From: Acinetobacter tibetensis
GTDB taxonomy: Bacteria; Pseudomonadota; Gammaproteobacteria; Pseudomonadales; Moraxellaceae
Direction: 5' to 3'
Assembly (NCBI RefSeq): GCF_023824315.1
Contig: NZ_CP098732.1
Coordinates: forward strand, 2,728,001-2,792,000
DNA: 64,000 nt
Shown here: piece by piece, positions 18,390 to 26,865 of the stretch
Layout: each line of letters begins with the position of its first letter
Position numbering within the stretch: the stretch's first letter is position 1
The notes under the pieces: generated by a model
Seen by the model: only the letters and a program-made list of their open reading frames with translations
What the model was told of the DNA's origin: nothing
The model's database searches: none
Translations under genes and position numbers: made by a program

Positions 18390-18761
18390 ATGGATTGGGT
18401 AAAAACAATAGATTGGCCTGCATGGATGGGTACTCTGACACTGATTGTCGGGTTTCGTGAATTTTCCGTCTGGATCATGACGCAGTTCAATCATCCTGAA
18501 TTGGGCAATTTAATTGGACTCATCAGCCTGCTGATACTGCTTTTAATCTGGCGCAAGTTCCGTAAAGTCCCTGCGCGTTTGGTCGATACCAACAATAAAA
18601 TCATGAAAGAAAGTGCCTTTGCCTTTTTACCCATTAGTGCAGGTTCTTTACTGATGTTGGTACAGATGGGTAGTGAAATTCCTTTATTTGTGCTGATTCT
18701 GGTGGTGAGTACCCTCATTCCACTCTGGATTTACGCCAAAATGGCAAAGCGCTGGTTATAG
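18390..18761 (+). CDS. CidA/LrgA family holin-like membrane protein
   Basis: 123 residues with four predicted membrane helices. The central stretch NKIMKESAFAFLPISAGSLL matches the LrgA/CidA pattern in which a cytoplasmic loop precedes a helix starting with a Pro-containing segment. The next gene, 9 bases downstream, is LrgB-like, which supports the call. LrgA-type proteins are linked to murein hydrolase export, autolysis and more recently to pyruvate or overflow-metabolite transport. Confidence 0.8.
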   Translation: MDWVKTIDWPAWMGTLTLIVGFREFSVWIMTQFNHPELGNLIGLISLLILLLIWRKFRKVPARLVDTNNKIMKESAFAFLPISAGSLLMLVQMGSEIPLFVLILVVSTLIPLWIYAKMAKRWL

Positions 18762-18770
18762 GAAAATCAC

Positions 18771-19445
18771 ATGTTCTCAATTCTGTCTGGATTTCTCATT
18801 ACACTTATTGCCTATCTATGTGCTAAACCAATCAATAAAAAAATTCCACAAATTCCAGTGATCGTCATCGGCATGTTTTTTGTGATCGGTTTGCTATTTT
18901 TGTTCAGCATTCCTTACGAATCCTATATGCAGCAAACCAATGCCATCTTTAGTCACTTACTCGGTTATGTCACGGTTGCACTCGCCATTCCTTTAGCTGC
19001 CATGCGTTATGATGATTTACCCCCCAAAGCCATCATCAGTATCTTAGTTTTTGCAAGCATCAGTGCCGTTGCACTTCCCATGGGTTTGGCGTATCTGTTG
19101 CATATGACCGATTCAACTATTATGGCTTTTGCGACCCGTGCGGTAACCACACCAATTGCCATCAATATTGCGACTTTATTGCACGCACCAGTCACTTTAG
19201 TCATCCTGATTGTAATTTTATCAGGTGTCATTGGTGCGGCATTTTCTCCACTGATTTTACGCCATATTAATGATGAGCGTGCCTCAGGACTGGCGCTAGG
19301 TCTTGCTGCGCATGCCATTGGAACAGCTCAAGCTTGGCAACGAGGTAGTGTCGCGGGTCGCTATGCAGCATTTGGCATGGCAGTAAATGCCGTTTTCACC
19401 GCAATTTGGCTGCCAACTTTCATACTTTACGTGCAAAATATGTGA
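18771..19445 (+). CDS. CidB/LrgB family membrane protein
   Basis: 224 residues with about seven hydrophobic helices. ATRAVTTPIAINIA and LGLAAHAIGTAQAWQRGSVAG are LrgB signatures, with FGMAVNAVFTAIWLP near the end. It starts 9 bases after the LrgA-like gene, so the two form one operon. The partner proteins likely assemble in the inner membrane. No dedicated regulator is next to them, unlike the LysR- or LytTR-linked pairs of other bacteria. Confidence 0.88.
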   Translation: MFSILSGFLITLIAYLCAKPINKKIPQIPVIVIGMFFVIGLLFLFSIPYESYMQQTNAIFSHLLGYVTVALAIPLAAMRYDDLPPKAIISILVFASISAVALPMGLAYLLHMTDSTIMAFATRAVTTPIAINIATLLHAPVTLVILIVILSGVIGAAFSPLILRHINDERASGLALGLAAHAIGTAQAWQRGSVAGRYAAFGMAVNAVFTAIWLPTFILYVQNM

Positions 19446-19533
19446 CTAACAGAGCATTCCAAAGGTTGTTTTGTACAGAAAACATCCCTAAGATAGATTT
19501 TGTTTAGTCGATTAAGTCAGTAAAAAGGAATTT

Positions 19534-19983
19534 ATGATGGGGAAAGCTAAATTTATCAGCGCACTTGTTTTATCTGCTTTTAGTAGCATGGCTTTTGCGG
19601 AAGATATTTCAGGAACATGGAAAAACATTGATGATAAAACAGGATCTTCGAAAGCCGTTTTAGAAATTCGTAAGGAATCGAATGGCACCTATACAGCTAA
19701 AGTTGTGAAAGTGACTCCACGCCCGGGCTATACACCAAAAGACACATGTATTGATTGTCCAGCCCCTTATACCAATAAGCCCATTTTAGGTATGGATGTG
19801 CTCAAAGGGTTAAAGCATGAAAATGGTTTAAATTATTCGGGTGGCAAAATTATTGATCCACTTTCTGGCAAAATTTACAGTACCAAAGCCAAAATGAGTG
19901 CCAATGGCAAACGTTTGACCCTGCGCGGATATGTTGGAATCTCTGCACTCGGACGTAGCCAAACTTGGATTCGTCAAGAATAA
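19534..19983 (+). CDS. Secreted DUF2147 domain protein, copy 1
   Basis: 149 residues. A signal peptide (FISALVLSAFSSMAFA) is followed by the DUF2147 fold: ISGTWKNIDDKTGSSKAVLEI, then VTPRPGYTPKDTCIDCPAPYTNKPILGMDVLKGL and a final GRSQTWIRQE. The CxxC (CIDC) is conserved in the next copy. Function is unknown; the family is exported and lipocalin-like. Two in-frame ATGs (19534, 19537) follow an AAAAGGAA ribosome site. It heads a tandem group of three paralogues. Confidence 0.88.
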   Translation: MMGKAKFISALVLSAFSSMAFAEDISGTWKNIDDKTGSSKAVLEIRKESNGTYTAKVVKVTPRPGYTPKDTCIDCPAPYTNKPILGMDVLKGLKHENGLNYSGGKIIDPLSGKIYSTKAKMSANGKRLTLRGYVGISALGRSQTWIRQE

Positions 19984-19998
19984 AAAATTAGCATATTT

Positions 19999-20022
19999 AG
20001 CCGCCTTAAAGGCGGCTTTTTT
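19999..20022 (+). terminator. Rho-independent terminator after DUF2147 copy 1
   Basis: Stem AGCCGCCTT / AAGGCGGCT followed by TTTTTT. It shows that the tandem copies are transcribed separately. Confidence 0.9.
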
Positions 20023-20164
20023 ATGCGCTCAAAGCATATCTTTATGACAAATTGACTAGTAAGTTTATTCTTTTTAGTTGGTTTTATCGGGACAAACCAA
20101 TAAGTTACTTAACATATCTGCGTAATTTATATAAATACGTCACTTTTACACAAATAGGGAATCA

Positions 20165-20617
20165 ATGAAAAAAATCATCTCCTTGGGTATTTTAGTAGGG
20201 CTTTTCTCTGCAACATCGATCTCATTTGCACAAGATATTGTGGGTACTTGGCAACAAATTGATGATAAGTCAGGCTCACCAAAGGCAATTATTCAAATTC
20301 GTAAAGAATCAAACAATACCTATACGGGGAAAATCACTAAAATCACCCCTCGACCAGGCTATACCCCGCGTGAGCGTTGTAACAATTGCCCTGCCCCATA
20401 TACAAACCAACCCATTTTAGGTATGGAAATCATAAAGGGATTAAAATATGTTGAAGGCACGAATAATTACGAAAAAGGGCGTGTGATTGATCCTCTGTCA
20501 GGTAAATTTTACGATGCGAAAATGAAACTGAGTGCAACAGGTAAACGCCTATCTTTGCGTGCCTATTTGGGTGTTTCCGCTTTAGGGCGCAATCAAACTT
20601 GGTTAAGAATTGAATAA
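20165..20617 (+). CDS. Secreted DUF2147 domain protein, copy 2
   Basis: 150 residues, about two-thirds identical by eye to copy 1. It has a signal peptide ending SISFA, then IVGTWQQIDDKSGSPKAIIQI, ITPRPGYTPRERCNNCPAPYTNQPILGM and the same GRNQTWLRIE ending. The CxxC is kept. The 180-base gap from copy 1 holds a terminator and presumably its own promoter. Tandem duplication is clear; function is unknown. Confidence 0.88.
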   Translation: MKKIISLGILVGLFSATSISFAQDIVGTWQQIDDKSGSPKAIIQIRKESNNTYTGKITKITPRPGYTPRERCNNCPAPYTNQPILGMEIIKGLKYVEGTNNYEKGRVIDPLSGKFYDAKMKLSATGKRLSLRAYLGVSALGRNQTWLRIE

Positions 20618-20820
20618 GCGCTTATTAAAAAATGGATTGGGCGGTTTCAGCTCAATCCAACATGATTTCCAACATACTCTAAGCAAATAAAAATCAAGCA
20701 TAAATCCAATAAACTATAAGTTCTCACTTGAACCGTTTTCTCATTGCAGTGCATATACAACTTACCTAACATATTTTTACAAGGATATAACAACGTAAAT
20801 TATTTCTAATGGATAGAAAA

Positions 20821-21257
20821 ATGAAAAAATTGCTGCTTCAATTGTTGTTTTCGGTTCAATGATTATCTAAAGTTCTATTTTTGCACAAGATATTACTGGC
20901 GTTTGGCAACACATTGATGATAGGTCAGGGAATCCCCAAGCCACCATCGAAATTTGGAAAGAATCGAATAATACTCATTCTGGTACTGTGATTGATTTAA
21001 TCAAACGACCTGACTATTCTCCTCCGCCCAACTGTGTGAATTGCCCTACCCCTTATATCAATAAACCGATTTTAGGAATGACTGTGTTAAAAGGACTAAA
21101 AAGCGTTGAGGGACATCTAGCTCCAATCAAGGTCTTGTAGTTGATCCACTGAATGGTCAAATCTATGATGCCAAAATGAAACTCAACCCTTCTAGTAAGC
21201 GTTTATCCCTGCGCGCCTATATTGGGACGTAGTCAAACTTGGGTAAGCATCCAATAA
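20821..21257 (+). pseudogene. Decayed third DUF2147 copy
   Basis: The region reads as a DUF2147 gene only if several frameshifts are allowed. ATG AAA AAA at 20821 opens a signal-like stretch that ends in TGA at 20860. The frame then resumes at FAQDITGVWQHIDDRSGNPQ and continues to NCPTPYINKPILGMTVLKGL. A shift after VEGHL moves to VVDPLNGQIYDAKMKL and RLSLRAYI, and a small deletion plus another shift gives GRSQTWVSIQ and a stop at 21255-21257. The CVNC pair survives. The AKM/LSLRAY parts are closest to copy 2, so it arose from the same duplication and then decayed. Confidence 0.88.
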
Positions 21258-21261
21258 TGCT

Positions 21262-21292
21262 AAAAAAAGCCACAAGATTGTGGCTTTTTTTT
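21262..21292. terminator. Bidirectional terminator between decayed DUF2147 copy and apaH
   Basis: Stem AAAAAGCCACA / TGTGGCTTTTT with loop AGAT, with A- and T-tracts on both flanks. The right T-run merges with the end of apaH. Confidence 0.9.
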
Positions 21293-22130
21293 AATCCATA
21301 ACAGGGTTATCAACCGCAAACATTTGGTGGTCTTCCAAACGATATGCCAATAATTGATTGCCCCAAACACACCCACCATCTACATTTTGGATATGTGGAT
21401 TAATCGTTCTACCTTGTAAAGCAGCCCAATGGCCAAAAATCACCTGATGGGTTTCAGTGGCTTTCGATTCAAATTCAAACCAAGGTTGAAATCCCTCAGG
21501 CATCGGATCTTCAAGCGCATCTTTAAAGCTAAACTCCAAACGCCCTTCAGCATTACTTAAGCGCATCCGCGTCAGATAATTGGTAATACAACGTAAGCGC
21601 GCATTTCCGTTTAACTCATCCGACCACACATCAGGATGCGTACCATACATTTCTTTTAAGAAGGCATCCATCACAGCAAAGTCTTCATGACCAATAACAG
21701 CTTCCACTTCTTTCGCTAAAGCTGCGGTTTGTTCCGCGGTCCAGAGACATGGAATACCCGCATGCGTCAAAATAGTCTGTTCGTTCGGAAACAAGCAAAG
21801 CGGTTGCTTACGTAACCAATCAATCAAATCATCACTATCAATGGCATCAATTACATCTCGGGTACGGTCTTTATCTTTCACTTGTTTCAAGCCGCGTGCA
21901 CATGCCAAAAGTGTCAGGTCATGATTACCCAATACCGTCGCAGCAGAACCGCGCTCTACCAGTTTTTTAATAAAGCGTAATACGCCAATCGAGTTTTCTC
22001 CACGCGCAACCAAATCGCCTGCGAACCAGATAAAATCTTGATCGGGATCAAACTGAATGGACTTCAATAATGCTTTTAATGCTTCGAAGCAGCCTTGCAC
22101 ATCGCCAATGACATAATTGTAACGCGCCAT
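21291..22130 (-). CDS. apaH: Symmetrical diadenosine tetraphosphatase ApaH
   Basis: 279 residues. Metallophosphatase motifs are in place: GDVQGCFEALKALL at the N-terminus, FAGDLVARGENS and VLGNHDLTLLACA. LTHAGIPCLW and the late VIFGHWAALQG provide the remaining His ligands. ApaH cleaves Ap4A to two ADP and also removes NpnN caps from RNA. The gene starts two bases after the stop of rsmA, so it is cotranscribed, as in many gammaproteobacteria. Confidence 0.97.
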   Translation of the reverse strand: MARYNYVIGDVQGCFEALKALLKSIQFDPDQDFIWFAGDLVARGENSIGVLRFIKKLVERGSAATVLGNHDLTLLACARGLKQVKDKDRTRDVIDAIDSDDLIDWLRKQPLCLFPNEQTILTHAGIPCLWTAEQTAALAKEVEAVIGHEDFAVMDAFLKEMYGTHPDVWSDELNGNARLRCITNYLTRMRLSNAEGRLEFSFKDALEDPMPEGFQPWFEFESKATETHQVIFGHWAALQGRTINPHIQNVDGGCVWGNQLLAYRLEDHQMFAVDNPVMD

Positions 22131-22132
22131 GG

Positions 22133-22942
22133 TTACACCATTTGATCGGCTAAAGCCACAAACTGAGCCAAGCTTAATGTTTCAGGACGTGCCATTGGAT
22201 CAATACCCGCTTGTTCAAAACCATCTTCACGTAACATCCCTTTTAAGCTGTTGCGTAGCGTTTTACGACGCTGAGTAAAGACATGCGACACCAAACGCGC
22301 TAAAGCTTTTTCATCTTTGGCAATAATCGGTTTGGTTGCATAAGGCTCCAAACGGAAAACAGCAGATGTCACTTTAGGTGGTGGGTTGAATGAACCTGGT
22401 GGCACTTCAAACAAAAAAGTTGGCTTACAATAATACTGAATCATCACCGATAAACGCCCGTACTCTTTCGTGTTTGGCGCTGCGGTAATACGGTCCACCA
22501 CCTCTTTTTGCAACATGAAATGCATGTCTTTAACTTTGTCACCAAATTCCAAGAGGTGAAACAAAAGTGGTGTCGAGATGTTATACGGCAGGTTACCTAC
22601 CACGCGTAGCGGACGACCCTCTTCAAATAAATTAGTGAAATCGTATTTCAGTGCATCCGTTTCAATAATGGTTAAACGTTCAGGATGAGGTACACGCCCC
22701 GGTAGGCCTGCCGCCAAATCACGGTCTAGTTCAACCACAGTTAATGCATCACATTCGCCAATTAAGGGTGAAGTCAATGCCGCTAAACCAGGGCCAATTT
22801 CAACAATATTATCGCCAGTTCGTGGGTTCACTGAACGTACAATTTTCGCAATGACACGTTGATCATGCAAAAAATTTTGACCAAACCGTTTACGAGCCTG
22901 ATGCCCTTCTTGTTTCGGGTTAAGCGCATTAATTTGATACAT
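22133..22942 (-). CDS. rsmA: 16S rRNA dimethyladenosine transferase RsmA (KsgA)
   Basis: 269 residues. KRFGQNFLHD is the KsgA start signature, IVEIGPGLAALT is SAM motif I, and VVGNLPYNIS is the NLPY catalytic motif. It dimethylates two adjacent adenines in the 3' hairpin of 16S rRNA during small-subunit assembly. It sits between pdxA (31 bases upstream) and apaH in the classical pdxA-rsmA-apaH order. Confidence 0.97.
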   Translation of the reverse strand: MYQINALNPKQEGHQARKRFGQNFLHDQRVIAKIVRSVNPRTGDNIVEIGPGLAALTSPLIGECDALTVVELDRDLAAGLPGRVPHPERLTIIETDALKYDFTNLFEEGRPLRVVGNLPYNISTPLLFHLLEFGDKVKDMHFMLQKEVVDRITAAPNTKEYGRLSVMIQYYCKPTFLFEVPPGSFNPPPKVTSAVFRLEPYATKPIIAKDEKALARLVSHVFTQRRKTLRNSLKGMLREDGFEQAGIDPMARPETLSLAQFVALADQMV

Positions 22943-22975
22943 AAAACATTTCCAACGTGAGATTGATTAAGTAAA

Positions 22976-23944
22976 TCAGTGTCGAGCTAAATCTAAAGCC
23001 AAGTCTACAGCAACATTTAGGCTAGAACTTTTTGCCTGTCCTGTGCCTGCAAGGGAGAGTGCTGTGCCATGATCTACAGAAGTACGAATAAACGGTAAGC
23101 CCAAAGTAATATTGATGGCTTCACCAAAACCCTGTGATTTTAGCACAGGTAAACCTTGATCGTGATACATTGCCAAAACAGCATCAGCATCTTTCAAATG
23201 CTCAGGTGTAAACAAGGTGTCCGCAGGTAAACTTAAACTCAGATTGATCCCTTGAGCACGATAGCTTTCCAGCACGGGATTAATAATTTCAATTTCTTCC
23301 ATACCCAAATAACCGCCTTCACCAGCATGAGGATTCAATCCACAAACCAATACTTTAGGGTTCGAAATTTTAAATTTGGTTTTTAAATCATGCAGTAAAA
23401 TATCTATCACTTGATGTAAGCGTTCTTGAGTAATCGCATCAGGCACAGCTCTTAACGGCAAATGCGTTGTGGCAAGCGCGACACGCAAAGTTTTGGTTGC
23501 AAGCATCATCACCACACGATCAACCCCAGCAAACTCTTGGTAATATTCAGTATGTCCACTGAAATGAATGCCTGCATCATTAATGACGGACTTTTGTACG
23601 GGTGCAGTCGCCACACCGACACTTTTTCCAGACATGGCATACTCCGCCGAGCGACGAAGTTGCTCTAAAACATAAGCCGAATTTTGAGGATTCAGCTCAC
23701 CCAAAACCACAGTCTGATTTAAAGCAATATGCTCCACATAAAGTTGGCCGAGAAGCGATGAATTTTCTTGACCTGAATACTCAATCAGCTCAACGGAAAT
23801 ACCTAAGCATTCTGCACGCCGACGCAATAAATTGAGATCACCCAGAACCACAATAGGACGCTCATCTATACGTCCTGCAAGACTCAAACAAATATCTGGA
23901 CCAATTCCAGCAGGCTCACCACTGGTGACATATAAAGGAAGCAT
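22976..23944 (-). CDS. pdxA: 4-hydroxythreonine-4-phosphate dehydrogenase PdxA
   Basis: 322 residues from the ATG at 23942-23944. A TTG two codons earlier is in frame, but the ATG has GAG at the right distance. Family motifs include LYVTSGEPAGIGPDI, SGHTEYYQEF, CGLNPHAGEGGYLG and AMYHDQGLPVLK, with metal-binding His residues. It makes the aminoketone precursor of pyridoxal phosphate. First gene of the pdxA-rsmA-apaH operon. Confidence 0.96.
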   Translation of the reverse strand: MLPLYVTSGEPAGIGPDICLSLAGRIDERPIVVLGDLNLLRRRAECLGISVELIEYSGQENSSLLGQLYVEHIALNQTVVLGELNPQNSAYVLEQLRRSAEYAMSGKSVGVATAPVQKSVINDAGIHFSGHTEYYQEFAGVDRVVMMLATKTLRVALATTHLPLRAVPDAITQERLHQVIDILLHDLKTKFKISNPKVLVCGLNPHAGEGGYLGMEEIEIINPVLESYRAQGINLSLSLPADTLFTPEHLKDADAVLAMYHDQGLPVLKSQGFGEAINITLGLPFIRTSVDHGTALSLAGTGQAKSSSLNVAVDLALDLARH

Positions 23945-24334
23945 AAGCAACTCAGAGAAAATGCATGTCGCTCATTATACAACGTCTATTTCCAGATCGA
24001 TGAATGACACAACGCATATCTAAAACTTGTTTATTTCAATGCTAACTGCGCTTATTTTCAATTGACTGAAAAACCTTATCACAGGGCAAAGTTTGAAATC
24101 AAAAAAAGAAAGAATAAACACTATATTGTATAAAACACAAAGTATTCAAACGCTATCAGCAGCCTGTATTTCAAAAGCTAAAACCCTTTTATTCTTTTTT
24201 GTTCTTATCCGCACGTCAGCCTCGGCATATATGCCATGACCATATTTGTATTTTTTAAAAAGAATAAACTTTGTTCTCTTCCTTTATACGGGGAAATACC
24301 TTAGAATACGGCTCTTGAAATTTTATATTTTCAT
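23945..24334. other. Non-coding region upstream of rplM and pdxA
   Basis: AT-rich stretch between divergent genes. I see no gene. It should hold the pdxA promoter on the minus strand, and GGCATATATGCC at 24226-24237 is a small palindrome of unknown role. Confidence 0.5.
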
Positions 24335-24363
24335 TTGTGATTCCTAACGTATTCGTTTAGAAT
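24335..24363 (+). promoter_or_regulatory. Predicted sigma-70 promoter of rplM-rpsI
   Basis: TTGTGA (24335-24340), 17-base spacer, TAGAAT (24358-24363). Transcription would start near 24370, just before the leader hairpins. Confidence 0.6.
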
Positions 24364-24376
24364 CGCGTCTCCTTTT

Positions 24377-24424
24377 GTTTGGACAGATTCCATAGTCCAA
24401 ACCAACTATAATAGGTAGTGGTTT
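24377..24424 (+). promoter_or_regulatory. rplM leader with two mutually exclusive hairpins
   Basis: Hairpin 1 pairs GTTTGGAC (24377-24384) with GTCCAAAC (24395-24402). Hairpin 2 pairs AAACCA plus CTAT (24399-24409, one bulge) with GGTAG plus TGGTTT (24415-24424), ending two bases before the ATG at 24426 and covering the AGG ribosome site. Both need bases 24399-24402, so only one can form at a time. Ribosomal protein operons often control translation through such leaders, and L13 is known to feed back on its own operon in E. coli. The switch itself is inferred. Confidence 0.5.
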
Positions 24425-24425
24425 A

Positions 24426-24854
24426 ATGAAAACTCTCAGCGCTAAGCCTGCTGAAGTTCAACACGACTGGTACGTTGTTGATGCTTCTGGCAAAACTTTA
24501 GGTCGCCTTGCGACTGAAATCGCTCGTCGTCTACGTGGTAAGCACAAGACTTCTTATACTCCTCACGTTGACACTGGCGATTATATCGTTGTAATCAATG
24601 CTGAAGAAATTCAAGTGACTGGTAAAAAAGCACTTGATAAAAAATACTATCGCCACACTGGCTTCCCTGGTGGTATCCGTGAGACTAACTTTGAAAAGTT
24701 AATCGCTCACAAACCTGAAGCAGTTTTAGAAAAAGCTGTTAAAGGTATGTTACCAAAAGGTCCTCTTGGTTATGCAATGATCAAGAAAATGAAAGTGTAT
24801 GCAGGTACAGAGCATCCACACGCTGCTCAACAGCCACAAGTTTTGGACATCTAA
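24426..24854 (+). CDS. rplM: 50S ribosomal protein L13
   Basis: 142 residues, normal L13 length. [27 protein letters not shown] is the family start and [33 protein letters not shown] the end. An early assembly protein of the large subunit. It begins the rplM-rpsI operon with rpsI 12 bases downstream. The leader just before it can fold in two ways. Confidence 0.98.
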   Translation: MKTLSAKPAEVQHDWYVVDASGKTLGRLATEIARRLRGKHKTSYTPHVDTGDYIVVINAEEIQVTGKKALDKKYYRHTGFPGGIRETNFEKLIAHKPEAVLEKAVKGMLPKGPLGYAMIKKMKVYAGTEHPHAAQQPQVLDI

Positions 24855-24866
24855 GGGATACAGCAC

Positions 24867-25253
24867 ATGGCTACTAATTATGGTACAGGTCGCCGTAAGA
24901 CCGCAACTGCACGTGTTTTCTTGTCAGCTGGTACAGGCAAGCTCGTAATTAACAACCGTACTCTTGAGCAATACTTCGGTCGTGAAACTGCTCGTATGGT
25001 TGTTCGTCAACCTTTAGAGCTTCTTGACGTTACTGAAAAGTATGACCTTTACATCACTGTTGCTGGTGGTGGTATCGGTGGTCAAGCTGGCGCTATCCGT
25101 CACGGTATTACTCGTGCGTTGATCGCTTCTGACGAAACTTTAAAACCTGCTCTTCGTCAAGCTGGTTTCGTTACTCGTGATGCTCGTGAAGTTGAACGTA
25201 AGAAACTTGGTTTACGTAAAGCTCGTAAACGTCCTCAATTCTCTAAACGTTAA
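24867..25253 (+). CDS. rpsI: 30S ribosomal protein S9
   Basis: 128 residues. [15 protein letters not shown] opens the protein and [14 protein letters not shown] is the invariant C-terminal tail that reaches the ribosomal P site. It follows rplM closely. A strong terminator follows at 25272, so sspA-sspB downstream are expressed separately. Confidence 0.98.
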   Translation: MATNYGTGRRKTATARVFLSAGTGKLVINNRTLEQYFGRETARMVVRQPLELLDVTEKYDLYITVAGGGIGGQAGAIRHGITRALIASDETLKPALRQAGFVTRDAREVERKKLGLRKARKRPQFSKR

Positions 25254-25271
25254 TTCGTTTACCGAATTGGA

Positions 25272-25302
25272 CAAAAAACCTCGGATTTTCCGAGGTTTTT
25301 TT
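25272..25302 (+). terminator. Rho-independent terminator after rpsI
   Basis: Stem AAAAAACCTCGG / CCGAGGTTTTTT with a short ATTTT-type loop; strong in both directions. Confidence 0.92.
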
Positions 25303-25317
25303 ATATCTTAAGTAAAA

Positions 25318-25610
25318 CTATTCTGGCTTAGAACAAAACATCTCTACATCACCACTGGCATACTTCAACATTTGACAACTATACTGCCCATCTACTTTAT
25401 AGACCTTAAAAAATTGATGGCCTTTTAAGAGTAATTCACCTCTTTACACGCTTCGAACTCTACTGCTTTTTAAATTTCAGCATCTGACAGCTTAATCAAT
25501 CACCCGTTACCGCAATCTCCTACATCATCTCTAACATCTTAATCAGCAACCTAAACCGACGCTAAATCCAACTTATCACAAAGCACCCAATCCCAAACAC
25601 AACTGTAAAA
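25318..25610 (-). pseudogene. Decayed gene of unknown family with several nonsense codons
   Basis: On the minus strand the region translates into plausible protein broken by stops: CVWDWVLCDKLDLASV-stop-VAD-stop-DVRDDVGDCGNG-stop-LIKLSDAEI-stop-KAVEFEACKEVNYS, then a frameshift to GELLLKGHQFFKVYKVDGQ and YSCQMLKYASGDVEMFCSKPE before a TAG at 25318-25320. All four stops (TAG, TAA, TGA, TAA) are one C-to-T change from Gln or Arg codons. The Cys content suggests an exported protein. No start can be assigned, and I do not recognise the family. Confidence 0.6.
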
Positions 25611-25626
25611 TGAGATTGTCTCATTT
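25608..25626. other. Perfect 8-bp inverted repeat upstream of sspA
   Basis: AAATGAGA-TTG-TCTCATTT. It could be an operator or a weak terminator of the decayed gene region. No further support. Confidence 0.4.
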
Positions 25627-25749
25627 GCTTTTCTCTTTTCTGGTTTATTTGAGAATAAATCTGCTCATAAGCAGCATATTATTCAGCATGGCGTGATTTC
25701 CGACGCTAATTTTAGTATTCTATATGATCAATCAAAATTTTTGAGACTT

Positions 25750-26421
25750 ATGTCTTTAGAAAATCCTGCAACTCCCATTCAGGGAATTACCCTTTATAGT
25801 CACGCTGATGATTTTCGCTCGCATTGGATTCGTTATGTGCTTGCCGAAAAGCAGATTAAATTTAATCTCATCTTGCTCGATTACGACGATGAAGATCTGG
25901 CGAGCCTGAACCCTTATCATCAACTTCCAATGTTGATTGAAAATGATCTTAAATTATTTAACACCAATATCATTTCGGAATATTTAGATGATCGCTATCG
26001 TCAAAATAAACTGTATGCTGATGCACCAGCACCACGTGCCGAACAGCGTCAATATATTTGGCGTTTTGAACAAGATTGGTTGAAATTAGCCGATATCATG
26101 CTTCGTCATCCAGACAGCCTCAATAAAAATGATAGCGCTAAAGCACAGAAGCGATTAAGAGACACACTAATTTCTCTTACACCATTGTTCCAACATTATC
26201 CTTATTTTATGTCGGATAACTTTACAATTTTAGATTGTATGTTAGCACCCATTTTCTTACGCTTAGATTCTATGGGAATAGAATTACCGCATAAATTATG
26301 TCGCCCAATCCTCTTATACTGTCAACGTATTTTCCAACGACCTGCATTTATCAAATCTTTGACCTTGCAGGAAAAAAATCGTTATAGCAAGTTTTTATCT
26401 TCGCCACCGAGTAAACCATAA
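25750..26421 (+). CDS. sspA: Stringent starvation protein A homologue (GST fold)
   Basis: About 223 residues from the ATG at 25750 (GAG six bases upstream). A GTG-started extension from 25693 lacks a ribosome site. A thioredoxin-like N-terminal domain (ITLYSHADDFRSHWIRYVLAEK, then NPYHQLPMLIENDLKLFNTNIISEYLDDRY) precedes an all-helical GST C-terminal domain. SspA binds RNA polymerase and affects stress and virulence genes. Its stop overlaps the sspB start by one base. Order rplM-rpsI-sspA-sspB is conserved in gammaproteobacteria. Confidence 0.94.
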   Translation: MSLENPATPIQGITLYSHADDFRSHWIRYVLAEKQIKFNLILLDYDDEDLASLNPYHQLPMLIENDLKLFNTNIISEYLDDRYRQNKLYADAPAPRAEQRQYIWRFEQDWLKLADIMLRHPDSLNKNDSAKAQKRLRDTLISLTPLFQHYPYFMSDNFTILDCMLAPIFLRLDSMGIELPHKLCRPILLYCQRIFQRPAFIKSLTLQEKNRYSKFLSSPPSKP

Positions 26422-26849
26422 TGTCTGAACAGGAAACCAACTTATCTCCTACCCGTCCCTATTTGGCCCGTGCTATTTATGAATGGATTTGTGATAACAA
26501 TCTCACACCATACTTGTTAGTCGATGCGACACAACCAAACACCATGGTCCCTGAACAATTCATTCAAGATGGTCAAATCGTCCTCAACATCGTGCCACAT
26601 GCGGTACATCAGCTCCATATGAGTAACGATGCAATTACCTTCTCTGCACGTTTTGGTGGTGTATCTCGTGATATTTATGTGCCACTATATGCAGTATTAG
26701 GTATCTATGCTCGTGAAAATGGGCAAGGCTTATTTTTTGATCCAAATGAATATGAAAATGTTCAAATTCAGCAAGATGATTTAAAATCAGAACCTGAACA
26801 AAACCAAGAACAACCCAAGAAAAAGCCAAGCTTGAGGTTATTAGATTAA
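26421..26849 (+). CDS. sspB: ClpXP protease specificity-enhancing factor SspB
   Basis: 142 residues. RPYLARAIYEWICDNNLTPYLLVDA and the beta-strand region SFARFGG-like ITFSARFGGVSRDIYVPLYAVLGIYARENG match the SspB substrate-binding domain. The tail is disordered and acidic/Gln-rich, ending KKKPSLRLLD, which fits the short ClpX-binding peptide. It delivers ssrA-tagged proteins to ClpXP. TAATG overlap with sspA shows coupling. Confidence 0.96.
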   Translation: MSEQETNLSPTRPYLARAIYEWICDNNLTPYLLVDATQPNTMVPEQFIQDGQIVLNIVPHAVHQLHMSNDAITFSARFGGVSRDIYVPLYAVLGIYARENGQGLFFDPNEYENVQIQQDDLKSEPEQNQEQPKKKPSLRLLD

Positions 26850-26865
26850 AACAAGAGGAAGCAAT

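Noticed and set aside
20632..20658. Stem GGATTGGGC / GCTCAATCC after DUF2147 copy 2
   Set aside because: Contains a mismatch-type G-U pair and no T-run; termination is not convincing.
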